Below, piece by piece: positions 1-6,621 of a stretch of 14,394 nucleotides of DNA. A program made the position numbers and the translations under genes. Below the pieces are notes generated by a model, which was given only the letters and a program-made list of their open reading frames with translations, was not told the origin of the DNA and searched no databases. The DNA lies in NCBI GenBank assembly GCA_019694835.1, contig JAIBBE010000254.1, positions 1 through 14,394 of the forward strand, in the 5' to 3' direction. Numbering within the stretch: position 1 is the first letter of the stretch; every line of letters starts with the position of its first letter. The stretch comes from Fimbriimonadaceae bacterium (GTDB lineage: Bacteria; Armatimonadota; Fimbriimonadia; Fimbriimonadales; Fimbriimonadaceae).

Positions 1-2
1 TA

Positions 3-116
3 AACCGAGAGATTCGTCATCCGAACGTGTACGCGCTGGCAAAAACACTTCATGGGACCAAGGTCTTACCCGCGGCCGTTCGCGCATTCGCGGCCTTCCC
101 GATTGCATCGGGATAA
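3..116 (+). CDS. possible 3' end of a gene entering from the left, running into the repeat
   Basis: One frame is open from the window edge to a TAA at 114-116 (37 codons). The residues upstream of the repeat (pattern E-x-R-x-P-x-x-x-x-L-A-x-x-L) faintly recall the end of an XRE-type helix-turn-helix domain. The last third of the frame is translated from the repeat unit, so if the gene is real its C-terminus has been replaced by repeat sequence. This is weak evidence and could be chance. Confidence 0.2.
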   Translation, partial: NREIRHPNVYALAKTLHGTKVLPAAVRAFAAFPIASG

Positions 117-151
117 ACTCCTCGGTCACGAATGCTAAGCATTCGCGGCCT
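72..151. repeat. short array of the 55-bp palindromic repeat (one truncated and one full unit)
   Basis: A full unit starts with GCGGCC at 90 and runs to the next GCGGCC near 146. It matches the four-unit array at 2526-2745 except for one extra C and several substitutions in the second half. Before it, at 72-89, lies an 18-bp deletion form keeping only the unit's start (GCGGCC), part of its central palindrome and its end (CATTC). As in the larger array, the last GCGGCC leads straight into a tRNA-3'-end-like sequence. Each unit carries the hairpin CCCGAT-TGC-ATCGGG. Confidence 0.75.
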
Positions 152-215
152 GAGGGGGAATCGAATCCCCGAAGTTTTCGTTGGGACTGCACGAATCCAG
201 GTTCAACGACCCTTC
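146..215 (-). repeat. degenerate tRNA-3'-half-like element (copy 1)
   Basis: On the minus strand the order is TTGAACCTGGA, then AGTCC, then a T-arm-like GGGGATTCGATTCCCC, then the GGCCGC end. This is the same architecture as the 140-bp repeats at 2746 and 11492, but diverged. No 5' tRNA half or anticodon arm could be paired upstream, so it is not called a functional tRNA. It may be an old recombination-site remnant. Confidence 0.5.
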
Positions 216-283
216 GTGTCTGTGACGAACTCAACCGAATAGGCCGCAGTTTTCTGCCTCTCTTCGTGGCGACATGGCAGCAC

Positions 284-742
284 TCACAGCGACCCTCGCT
301 TCTTACGTGTCTGAGCTTTGTCTAGAACATCAAAGCGGTGGGTCTCGTGGCTCACAAGCCGAAGGGCGAGGCCCAGGATGGTATCCGGCTTTCCGTTCCA
401 CTTGCCGCTTCGTTGTAGATCCGCTTCTGCCAATAGCTTTTTCCATGCTTCGCGATCCGACATGTACTTTGCTAGATGAACTTCCCAGGGCAGGCCAGCA
501 TAGTGTTCGGCGTCAAAAATTCGCCAAGGATGGAGCACTTTGATGCTCGGATTCAGGCGACTAGCAAACGCGTGCGCGATCGAGAGCCACTGCTCCTGGC
601 ACGCACGTAGGTGAGCGAGCGTCCGATGCCTTGAATGCTCGCAACGATCAGCCGCAAGGTTTGGTGCTTCAGGATGCCATGCGATGACAATTTGAAGGTT
701 CTCATCGAGTCGCCGAATAATTTCAGTCACGTCGAGATCCAT
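284..742 (-). CDS. DinB-like four-helix-bundle protein
   Basis: This encodes a protein of about 152 residues. It shows the DinB/YfiT-type pattern: an A-H-L motif in an early helix followed by an acidic/aromatic stretch (QEQW), and a late H-x-x-H (SHETH) near the C-terminus. From the ATG at 742 these are about His44, His132 and His135, the likely metal triad. DinB-family proteins are small metal-binding helical bundles; some are thiol transferases, but most lack a known substrate. The frame extends upstream to a GTG at 769, which would add nine residues; neither start has a convincing Shine-Dalgarno. I prefer the ATG because the added residues (MTRRYSFSF) do not look like the family. It stands alone between two repeat elements. 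Confidence 0.6.
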   Translation of the reverse strand: MDLDVTEIIRRLDENLQIVIAWHPEAPNLAADRCEHSRHRTLAHLRACQEQWLSIAHAFASRLNPSIKVLHPWRIFDAEHYAGLPWEVHLAKYMSDREAWKKLLAEADLQRSGKWNGKPDTILGLALRLVSHETHRFDVLDKAQTRKKRGSL

Positions 743-838
743 GAAAGAAAAAGAGTACCGCCTGGTCACACTCGACTTGCAAAACGGAGCCCTACCTTGA
801 ACGAATGGCGCCGCGAACGCGGAATTGCAGGATCAAAC

Positions 839-876
839 TCGCGGCCTGGGAGCGAATCGAACCCCCGTCGCCAAGA
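839..876 (-). repeat. degenerate tRNA-3'-half-like element (copy 2)
   Basis: Reading the minus strand, a T-arm-like GGGGGTTCGATTCGCTC is followed by a GGCCGC end, as in the other copies. The T-stem has a mismatch, and the upstream TTGAACCT block is not visible. This is the most decayed of four copies. The surrounding gap between the flanking genes (770-959) shows nothing else I can support, apart from a weak 5-bp hairpin at 931-944. Confidence 0.4.
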
Positions 877-959
877 AGCAAAATAGATCCAAAAACCCAG
901 GATAAGAAACTTCCAATTCCTACCCAGTATCTTGGAGTGCCAAGCATAGCGGAATGTAC

Positions 960-2156
960 TCAATACAGCAAGTACTTAGCGCGCGACTTCCGAAAAATCG
1001 CTGAGTCCTTGTTCCACTCCTCCCACATCTTCGCTGCCGAATTACCGGCCAGGAATCCCTTGCGAATCGACGCTGAACCCGAAACTTTGTCGAACATCGC
1101 GGCTCGGTTGCCGGCGAAAAAGTCGAAAGCGGGCTTTTGCGCGCGAATCGCGTCCATAAGCTCGAAATTGATTCGCGTCAAAGGTGCTTTGTTAGGATCG
1201 GTGAGATGGACCTGGATTCCGGCGCAGTCCTCGCCTTTGAAGGCGGCGTAGTAGGGGGTCCACCACGTAGGGCGGAAGGTGACGCCCGGCACATTTTGAG
1301 CTTGGAGGAACTTTGCCATCGCCCGTGCGGAGAGCCCGGGGGCTCCTGTGAGTTCAAATGGCGACGTGTAGCCGACTCCGATCGAGACTGAATTCAGTTC
1401 GCCGATGATGCCGGTCGCGGCGTAGAAGGCGGAAGATTCTGGGTGGGGGATGTGCGGGGATGTAGCGACCCACGGAAGACCGGTTTCTGCCCAGGTCATC
1501 GACCTTCGCCAGCCATTCATTCGCACAACATGCAATTCCGCTTTGCCGGCGCGGTTCCAATTTTCTCCCTTGATCATTTGAGCGAGTTCGCCGATCGTGA
1601 GTCCATGGCAATAGGGAATCGCGAACGGTGAGACGAAAGATTGATAAGCCGGTTCTGTCAAGTTGCCTTCGACGCGGTCGCCACCGATTGGATTTGGACG
1701 ATCGATCACGTAGATCGGCCTTTTAAATTCCGCCGCAGACTCCATGCATGCGCCGAGAGTGGCAATGTAGGTGTAACTACGAGACCCGATATCTTGGATA
1801 TCAAAGACGAGAACATCCACGTTCTTCAAGGATTCGGCGGTCGGGCGACGCGTACTGCCGTACAGCGAAAACTCGGGGATTCCGGTATCGGGGTCAGTCG
1901 CGTTGTCGATCTTGACGCCCGCCGGGGTTGCCCCGCGAACGCCATGCTCGGGGCCGAAGAGCGCGACGACTTTCACTCCCGCCGCGAGCATCAAATCGAC
2001 GTTGGCGCGAAGACTCGAGTCAACGCCTGTGGGATTGGTGATCAGCCCGACACGCTTGCCCCGCACAGCCGAAAACTGCTGTTCTCGCCAAACATCCAAT
2101 CCAGTCTGGACGGCTGCGGGCGCGAACACTATCGCCGAAACAACGGGAGCAAACAT
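960..2156 (-). CDS. namZ: NamZ/DUF1343 exo-beta-N-acetylmuramidase, exported
   Basis: This protein of 398 residues matches the DUF1343 (PF07075, GH171) family over its full length. Visible family motifs are GPEHGVRG (68-75), FDIQDIGSRSYTY (118-130), IDRPNPIGG (151-159) and HGLTIGE (184-190). Characterised members (Bacillus subtilis and Tannerella NamZ) remove terminal N-acetylmuramic acid from peptidoglycan fragments, so the likely role is cell-wall turnover or muropeptide salvage. The N-terminus is hydrophobic (about residues 4-18) and may be a signal peptide, placing the enzyme outside the cytoplasm. The ATG at 2156 is the first usable start; there is no clear Shine-Dalgarno. It looks monocistronic, with repeat-rich DNA on both sides. 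Family assignment is confident; the exact substrate is inferred. Confidence 0.92.
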   Translation of the reverse strand: MFAPVVSAIVFAPAAVQTGLDVWREQQFSAVRGKRVGLITNPTGVDSSLRANVDLMLAAGVKVVALFGPEHGVRGATPAGVKIDNATDPDTGIPEFSLYGSTRRPTAESLKNVDVLVFDIQDIGSRSYTYIATLGACMESAAEFKRPIYVIDRPNPIGGDRVEGNLTEPAYQSFVSPFAIPYCHGLTIGELAQMIKGENWNRAGKAELHVVRMNGWRRSMTWAETGLPWVATSPHIPHPESSAFYAATGIIGELNSVSIGVGYTSPFELTGAPGLSARAMAKFLQAQNVPGVTFRPTWWTPYYAAFKGEDCAGIQVHLTDPNKAPLTRINFELMDAIRAQKPAFDFFAGNRAAMFDKVSGSASIRKGFLAGNSAAKMWEEWNKDSAIFRKSRAKYLLY

Positions 2157-2525
2157 GGTTCATTTTAGCCGGAACCAAAAACGAGCGCCCGGCACACGTA
2201 GATACCGAGCACTACAGCGATCATGCAGTTGACAGGTGACCTGGTTATCTGCCCTCCATAATAATGAGGAATCTGGTGCCACAGACACGCCCAAAGGGTT
2301 TTTCCGTGCGTTGGATCCATCGATCTACACATTGCAAAAGCGATGAATCCGGGCTTGCGATGGCATGAAGGAAGTTTCCGTGCGAGCAGACGCAAGCGAA
2401 TGAAATTCACTGCAAAGCTCGTCCGTCGCGTTTCCGTGGCCCCAGAGCTCGAAATACCTAAGCATCCACTCCGCGCAAAACAACGAAAGATCGACCAGCA
2501 CTTCGCCCCGGTTGATCTCTGCTTG
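2157..2525. other. gene-poor stretch with possible coding remnants
   Basis: No complete gene can be supported. On the minus strand, two short protein-like stretches lie in different frames. One ends at a stop near 2325 and contains the segment WMLRYFELWGHG. The other, 2165-2332 (55 codons from an internal ATG), has a hydrophobic end (IAVVLGIYV). They abut near 2330 in different frames, which could be a frameshifted relic, but I recognise no family. Both frames continue upstream only by reading through the tandem repeat. Confidence 0.3.
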
Positions 2526-2745
2526 GCGGCCTTCCCGATTGCATCGGGATAAACTCCTCGTTCGCGAACGCCGAGCATTCGCGGCCTTCCCGATTGCATC
2601 GGGATAAACTCCTCGGTCGCGAACGCTGAGCATTCGCGGCCTTCCCGATTGCATCGGGATAAACTCCTCGTTCGCGAACGCCGAGCATTCGCGGCCTTCC
2701 CGATTGCATCGGGATAAACTCCTCGTTCGCGAACGCCGAGCATTC
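2526..2745. repeat. four tandem copies of a 55-bp palindromic repeat
   Basis: Units begin with GCGGCC at 2526, 2581, 2636 and 2691, with a fifth GCGGCC at 2746 that starts the 140-bp repeat. Units 1, 3 and 4 are identical; unit 2 has two substitutions. Each unit holds two inverted repeats: CCCGAT-TGC-ATCGGG, and the 12-bp palindrome CGTTCGCGAACG (weakened in unit 2). The period is not a multiple of three and frames rotate through the array, so long ORFs across it are artefacts. There are no variable spacers, so it is not CRISPR. It resembles a REP or mini-element that amplified at the end of a tRNA-like sequence. Confidence 0.9.
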
Positions 2746-2885
2746 GCGGCCTCGGAGGGAATCGAACCCCCGACGCCCTCCTTAGGACTAACATTTTCTA
2801 GGTTCAACGAGGCTAAGCGCTTGTCCATCGTTGAACCTATGTGACCACCGTTTTCCACCGCGTTGGAGAGACCTTAGAGAGACAA
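2746..2885 (-). repeat. 140-bp direct repeat, left copy, with tRNA-3'-half-like end
   Basis: It aligns without gaps to 11492-11631; by hand I count 21 differences (about 85% identity), clustered in the middle. On the minus strand it holds a tandem GGTCTCTCC-like block, a perfect 12-bp inverted repeat (TAGGTTCAACGA at 2799-2810 with TCGTTGAACCTA at 2828-2839), then AGTCC...GGGCGTC resembling a long variable arm, and a T-arm GGGGG-TTCGATT-CCCTC (2755-2771) leading to GGCCGC. Here the tandem 55-bp repeat replaces the CCA seen in the right copy. No complete tRNA can be folded. It is probably a recombination or insertion site derived from a tRNA 3' half; a structured RNA is the alternative. Confidence 0.75.
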
Positions 2886-2915
2886 AACCAGCCTACACCA
2901 GAGTGTTGAGGCTGG
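2884..2915 (-). terminator. Rho-independent terminator of the six-gene operon
   Basis: On the minus strand CCAGCCT pairs with AGGCTGG, an inner ACAC pairs with GTGT, and the loop is 4 nt with a small two-base bulge. TTTTG follows directly. It starts 12 bases after the stop of the last operon gene and ends at the edge of the 140-bp repeat. Confidence 0.8.
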
Positions 2916-2927
2916 CCTTTGATCGGT

Positions 2928-3593
2928 TCAGTTCTCGAATTCGAACGGCTTGCCGCCGAGGGCTTTCAGCTCGGCTTTTTGCTTATCGGTGAGAATCTTG
3001 CCGATCTCGGAGTCGAGTTCCTTCTCCATTTTCTCGCGGGCGGCGCGGGCGGCTTCGCGATCTGCTCCTTGTCCCTGTTGACCACCTTGACGACCAGCTC
3101 TCTGCGTTTCGCGGAGAGCGGCAAGTTTAGTCTTTTGCTCGGCGGTCACCGCGAGTTTCGTGGCAACCTTCTCGTCAAGGACAGCCCGATTGCCCGCCCG
3201 TTGGATCACCAGTTCGGCGAGACGAGCTTCTTGCTTCTCATCCAGAATTTCGGCGATCTTCTTGTCGAGATCGGCTTGGTTTGTGCGGTTTGCACCTTGT
3301 TCGCCGCCACCTTGACCGCGTTGACCTCCGCCTTGACCACGTTGGGGAATCAGTGACGTGATTTTCGATTTCTGGTCGGCTGTCAGGTTGAGCTCAGTCT
3401 GAACGCTCGGCATTGCCAAAAGTCGTGCCACACCGTTGTTTCCGCCTTGCCGCTGGTTTTGTCCGCCTTGCCTTTGTCCTTGACCTTGGCCCTTACCTCC
3501 TCCCTGGCCACGTTGTCCGCCTCCGCCTTGCTGCGCGAATGCGATGGACGTAACGGCGACGAGCGCGATGATGAGTGTGAGTGTCTTTTTCAT
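2928..3593 (-). CDS. secreted Gly/Gln-rich Spy/LTXXQ-like periplasmic protein
   Basis: This protein of 221 residues has a clear signal peptide (MKK, a hydrophobic core, then AFA-QQ near residue 20). A low-complexity Gly/Gln/Arg stretch follows (about 22-54), with shorter ones near 85-103 and 166-176. Between them are three helical repeats resembling the LTxxQ motif: LTADQKSKI (70-78), VTAEQKTKL (149-157) and LTDKQKAEL (201-209). Related proteins (Spy, CpxP, CnrX-like) are periplasmic helical chaperones or metal-responsive sensors; the assignment rests on motif pattern only. An AGGAG lies 7 bases before the ATG. It is the last gene of the operon, 15 bases after the preceding stop, and is followed by the terminator. 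Function in this setting is inferred. Confidence 0.8.
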   Translation of the reverse strand: MKKTLTLIIALVAVTSIAFAQQGGGGQRGQGGGKGQGQGQRQGGQNQRQGGNNGVARLLAMPSVQTELNLTADQKSKITSLIPQRGQGGGQRGQGGGEQGANRTNQADLDKKIAEILDEKQEARLAELVIQRAGNRAVLDEKVATKLAVTAEQKTKLAALRETQRAGRQGGQQGQGADREAARAAREKMEKELDSEIGKILTDKQKAELKALGGKPFEFEN

Positions 3594-3608
3594 GTAGTTC
3601 TCCTGATG

Positions 3609-4295
3609 TCAGTCGATGCCGCCGTTCGGTCGGCTAATGTCGAGATCGGGCTTCGTGGTCCACCGGGGTTTCCACCCTGGTTTATCGATTCGAGTCCGGA
3701 AAATCACCGTGTTATCCAGGGCAAGATCCTTGCTCCAGATGAACTTGGCGTCTTTGAAATCAAAGTCATAGAACGTCTTCTTCGGGCCGACTTCCTGTTC
3801 CGAGAACTCGGTCGCATTGCCCCAACCGGAATCGTCAAAGCTCGGTGCGAACCAGTTGTTCGGGATTTGGGAGCGGGCGACTCTAGGGTTCGCGGTGTCG
3901 CCGTTCAAGGGGCCAGTAAAGAAGGACTTCGCCTTCCAGTTCGAGTTCGAAACAGTGCCATCGGCAAATTTCAGAATGAAGCCGCCGTCGCCGATGCTTG
4001 TCCCGTATTCGCACCCGGTTTTGGGGTCAGCGTTGTCCATCGCCATCACCGCAATGGTCATCGGGTAGTCGGGCAGGATGTCGAGCGTGACCACGTTGTG
4101 GGGCAAAAAGTCGATGGGGTCAACCGCAACCTGCTTGCCGTTGATGTAGAGCACAAACCAGTTGTCCGCATAGATGCTGGCTTTTACGGTGTCGCGAAGG
4201 TCGGGTTTGACCACACCATTCTGCCTGCCGCCTTGAGCCCATACGATCACTGCCAAACCAGCGACAGCCAACGATGTCAGTGCAAAAGTTTTCAC
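3609..4295 (-). CDS. exported beta-rich protein of unknown function
   Basis: I place the start at the GTG at 4295, giving 228 residues. This GTG overlaps the upstream HupE-like stop by four bases (GTGA), there is a GGAG upstream, and translation begins with a signal peptide (VKTFALTSLAVAGLAVIVWAQ, to about 21). The open frame extends to 4757, but those extra residues are antisense to the HupE-like gene and look non-coding. The mature part has an alternating beta-strand pattern, a segment NWFVLYINGKQV (45-56) and FDDSGWGNAT (153-162). The latter recalls the sugar-binding jelly-roll domain seen next to glycosidases. I cannot name a family. It is translationally coupled to its neighbour and probably works with the other exported operon proteins. 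Confidence 0.8.
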   Translation of the reverse strand: MKTFALTSLAVAGLAVIVWAQGGRQNGVVKPDLRDTVKASIYADNWFVLYINGKQVAVDPIDFLPHNVVTLDILPDYPMTIAVMAMDNADPKTGCEYGTSIGDGGFILKFADGTVSNSNWKAKSFFTGPLNGDTANPRVARSQIPNNWFAPSFDDSGWGNATEFSEQEVGPKKTFYDFDFKDAKFIWSKDLALDNTVIFRTRIDKPGWKPRWTTKPDLDISRPNGGID

Positions 4296-5263
4296 AGAAC
4301 ACGCTCCACAAACCAGAAGCATCCGATCATCCCAAGACAAACGGAGCTTGCCAGTGAGAATTGACTTGCACGTACTTTGGTCGCTCTGGCCACGAGGGCC
4401 AGGGCTAGCAAGGTCGGAGCGAGAATGGCGATCTGCCCGAGTTCGATCCCCACACTGAACGCGAGGAGGTTTCGCACCAGTTGATTGCCTTTTAGCCCAA
4501 GCTCGGTTAATCCTCCGGCAAATCCGAATCCGTGGATCAGCCCGAATCCGAAGGCGATGGCAATCCTCAGCTGGAGGTTGTCGTCGCCCGGCTTCTTTGG
4601 TTGCCTCATACCTTCGATTGCTAAAGCAACTATCGAGAGGGCGATCAACGGTTCTACAATCCGGGGGTTTCCTTGAATCAAGCCCGTTGCGGCCGCAACT
4701 AGAGTCACGGAGTGCGCGACGGTGAATGCCGTTAGCACCTTCAGAATGGCCCTCCATCCACCCCCGAGCAGGGCGAGGCCGAGCACGAACAAGATGTGAT
4801 CCAGCCCGGCAAGGATGTGTTGGACGCCAGTTCCAAGCAATCCGGTGGTTGTGGGAATCGGTTTCTCCGCATCGAGCACGACCTCAGACTTCAGAGCACC
4901 GTTCTCGTAAGTTGCGACAATGGTTTGGGCTGATGGCGTGGACTCATCAAATCTGCAACTGAATTCGGGTCGCCCCTTCACTTCCGCAGACCAGGTCAGA
5001 GTGTCGGATTGACTGTTGGCGTTCAGTTGGGCCGGAGTATCTGCCCCGAATATCAACCGTTCTCGAACCGCCATGTCCAAAGCCGGGCCGGATGGATGAT
5101 CTCCCAAACGAGCGGTCTCAACCAAGCGACTGAGGGGCGTGATGACCTGAATCGTTGAGCCGGTCTCCCCCCGGTTCACCTTGATCAGCGTTAAATCCAA
5201 GTCGTGGGCTGAAGCAATCTGCCCGAGGAGTGCGATTAAGGCGAGCATGACGGCACGGATCAC
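4292..5263 (-). CDS. HupE/UreJ-like membrane protein
   Basis: This protein of 323 residues begins with a signal peptide (ending ASA-H near 20), then an extracytoplasmic domain of about 110 residues, then about six to seven membrane segments from about residue 140 onward. Family motifs are GVQHILAGLDHILF (146-159), TAFTVAHS (178-185), GLIHGFGFA (241-249) and GIELGQ (272-277), typical of the HupE/UreJ_2 group (PF13795). The His/Asp-rich membrane motifs suggest metal-ion binding. HupE and UreJ proteins are linked to nickel supply for hydrogenase and urease, but this subgroup occurs without those enzymes and its substrate is unknown. The start is GTG with GGAGGT nine bases upstream. It overlaps the upstream stop by four bases (GTGA), and its own stop overlaps the next GTG. 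Confidence 0.9.
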   Translation of the reverse strand: MIRAVMLALIALLGQIASAHDLDLTLIKVNRGETGSTIQVITPLSRLVETARLGDHPSGPALDMAVRERLIFGADTPAQLNANSQSDTLTWSAEVKGRPEFSCRFDESTPSAQTIVATYENGALKSEVVLDAEKPIPTTTGLLGTGVQHILAGLDHILFVLGLALLGGGWRAILKVLTAFTVAHSVTLVAAATGLIQGNPRIVEPLIALSIVALAIEGMRQPKKPGDDNLQLRIAIAFGFGLIHGFGFAGGLTELGLKGNQLVRNLLAFSVGIELGQIAILAPTLLALALVARATKVRASQFSLASSVCLGMIGCFWFVERVL

Positions 5264-6621
5264 TTCGCATTGACCTCCACGCTATCCACGACTCTGCCGT
5301 TGTCCGGTCCCGATAGCGATTTGACGTACTCCAGCTTCGCGGTTTTTGAGCCGACGGTGACTCGGATATGGCCCGAGCTTCCCAGAATAGTTCCGGACTT
5401 GTAGCCGTACCTCTCCGCGCTGCCGATCGCGTTGTCACGGGGTTGACCGGGCTGAGGAACCTCCATGTAGATCACCCCATCTTTTTCTTGACGAACATAG
5501 AGGTGATCGTGCCCGTGGAACATCGCGGTCACGCCGTACTTGACCATCAGGGCATGGATCGGCTCGGCCCAACCTTCGCGTTTGACCGGGAACTCCTCCT
5601 TGTTGCCCCATTCAAAGCGATCTGCGGCTTCGACGCCGCCGCGCGCCTCCGCTCCGCCGAATCCGCCGACGAGGTGATGGATGAAGATGAACTTGAACTT
5701 TGACTGAGACTCTTTGAGGGTCTTGCCGAGCCAATCGAACTGCTCCTTGCCGAGTGTCCAGTTCCAACCATCCTCATCACCTCGGGTCTTACGGGTGGTG
5801 GCGACAAAAGGATCGAGGATGATGAACGTCGCGTCGCCCCAGTTGTAGCTATACCACAGCCCCTTCTTGGGTGCACCGGAGTAGAAATCGTTCTGACGAA
5901 TAACGGGGAAGATAGCCTCTCGTTGCTCTCGTGCCCACGCCGCCATGTCTTCGCCGCCGCGCCCGGGCCAGCCGACTTCACCGTCGTGATTGCCAAGGCA
6001 CAGAAAAACCGACATCTGCGATCCCAAGCGGGAGAACCAGTAGCGCTGAGCATCGTATTGCTTCGCTGAGTCCTTGAAGTTCCGATACTTGTCGACCATG
6101 AAAGTATCGCCGAGGTCGACAAGAAAGTCGGGCTTGTCCTTGACGATGTTGCCAAGGGTTCGCTCTAGCACCTTGAGGTCTGTGTTGCCATCCAGGTGAC
6201 TGTCGGCTTGGATCGCGAAAGTAAATGCTTGCCCAGACTTTCGAGCAGTAGTGAACCGTCCTTCGACCTCTTTCCCTCCCTGCGTCAGGGTGTAATCATA
6301 GGTCGTTCCTGCTTTGAGGCCCTTCACCGAAACTTCGACCGCTTTCCTGTTAGACAAAGCGATTTTGGGGGACGGGATGGTCTTACCCCCTTCTTGAAGA
6401 ACCAACGATGGGGCTGGTTCGCTCTTGCCCCGAATACTCAAGATGATGCTGCTGTCGGTGGTTGCTCCGGCGATAACATCGAGCTCGCTGACCGGAACTT
6501 CTGTCCGGTAGATCGGAGCTGGCGCACCTTGCCGCTGACCTCCATCTTGCCGCCCCTGCATGGTAAAGGCAGTGATCGATGCCGCTCCGACGAGAACCCC
6601 GCTGAGAACTGAAATCCTCAT
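5260..6621 (-). CDS. secreted metallophosphoesterase, purple-acid-phosphatase-like (second copy)
   Basis: This protein of 453 residues has a short hydrophobic N-terminus (signal-like, to about residue 22), an Fn3-like beta domain (about 40-126) and a calcineurin-like metallophosphoesterase domain. The metal-ligand motifs are all present: QADSH (138-142), GDT (171-173), GNHD (210-213), IHH (314-316) and GHDH (370-373). This order is that of purple-acid-phosphatase-type enzymes that hydrolyse phosphate mono- or diesters with a two-metal centre. It is a distant paralogue of the first operon gene. The ATG at 6621 overlaps the YHYH gene's stop (ATGA), with GGAAGG just before it. The family's usual Tyr ligand is not obvious to me, so metal content is uncertain. 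Confidence 0.9.
   Translation of the reverse strand: MRISVLSGVLVGAASITAFTMQGRQDGGQRQGAPAPIYRTEVPVSELDVIAGATTDSSIILSIRGKSEPAPSLVLQEGGKTIPSPKIALSNRKAVEVSVKGLKAGTTYDYTLTQGGKEVEGRFTTARKSGQAFTFAIQADSHLDGNTDLKVLERTLGNIVKDKPDFLVDLGDTFMVDKYRNFKDSAKQYDAQRYWFSRLGSQMSVFLCLGNHDGEVGWPGRGGEDMAAWAREQREAIFPVIRQNDFYSGAPKKGLWYSYNWGDATFIILDPFVATTRKTRGDEDGWNWTLGKEQFDWLGKTLKESQSKFKFIFIHHLVGGFGGAEARGGVEAADRFEWGNKEEFPVKREGWAEPIHALMVKYGVTAMFHGHDHLYVRQEKDGVIYMEVPQPGQPRDNAIGSAERYGYKSGTILGSSGHIRVTVGSKTAKLEYVKSLSGPDNGRVVDSVEVNAK

Noticed and set aside
931..944. Terminator for the NamZ gene (CTTGG-AGTG-CCAAG)
   Set aside because: The stem is only five base pairs and no T-run follows on the minus strand.
2526..2745. CRISPR array
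   Set aside because: Units are directly tandem with no unique spacers, and no cas genes are present.
2799..2839. Integron attC site (GTTCAAC...GTTGAAC fits the RYYYAAC/GTTRRRY core pattern)
   Set aside because: The whole structure is about 40 bp, shorter than known attC sites; there is no integron integrase or cassette layout, and the core match is lost in the right copy.
2165..2858. Overlapping minus-strand ORFs of 177-209 residues across the repeats
   Set aside because: They read through the 55-bp array and the tRNA-like repeat. The repeat period rotates the frame without stops, giving repetitive Arg-rich peptides, and no start, domain or ribosome site supports them.
2919..3356. Plus-strand ORFs opposite the operon (also near 3447-4364, 6844-7448, 8187-8662)
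   Set aside because: They are antisense shadows of genes with clear domains on the minus strand and have no recognisable domain or start signal.
4296..4757. N-terminal extension of the secreted protein gene up to 4757
   Set aside because: These codons are antisense to the well-supported HupE-like gene and look non-coding. The GTG at 4295, with its four-base overlap and signal peptide, is a better start.
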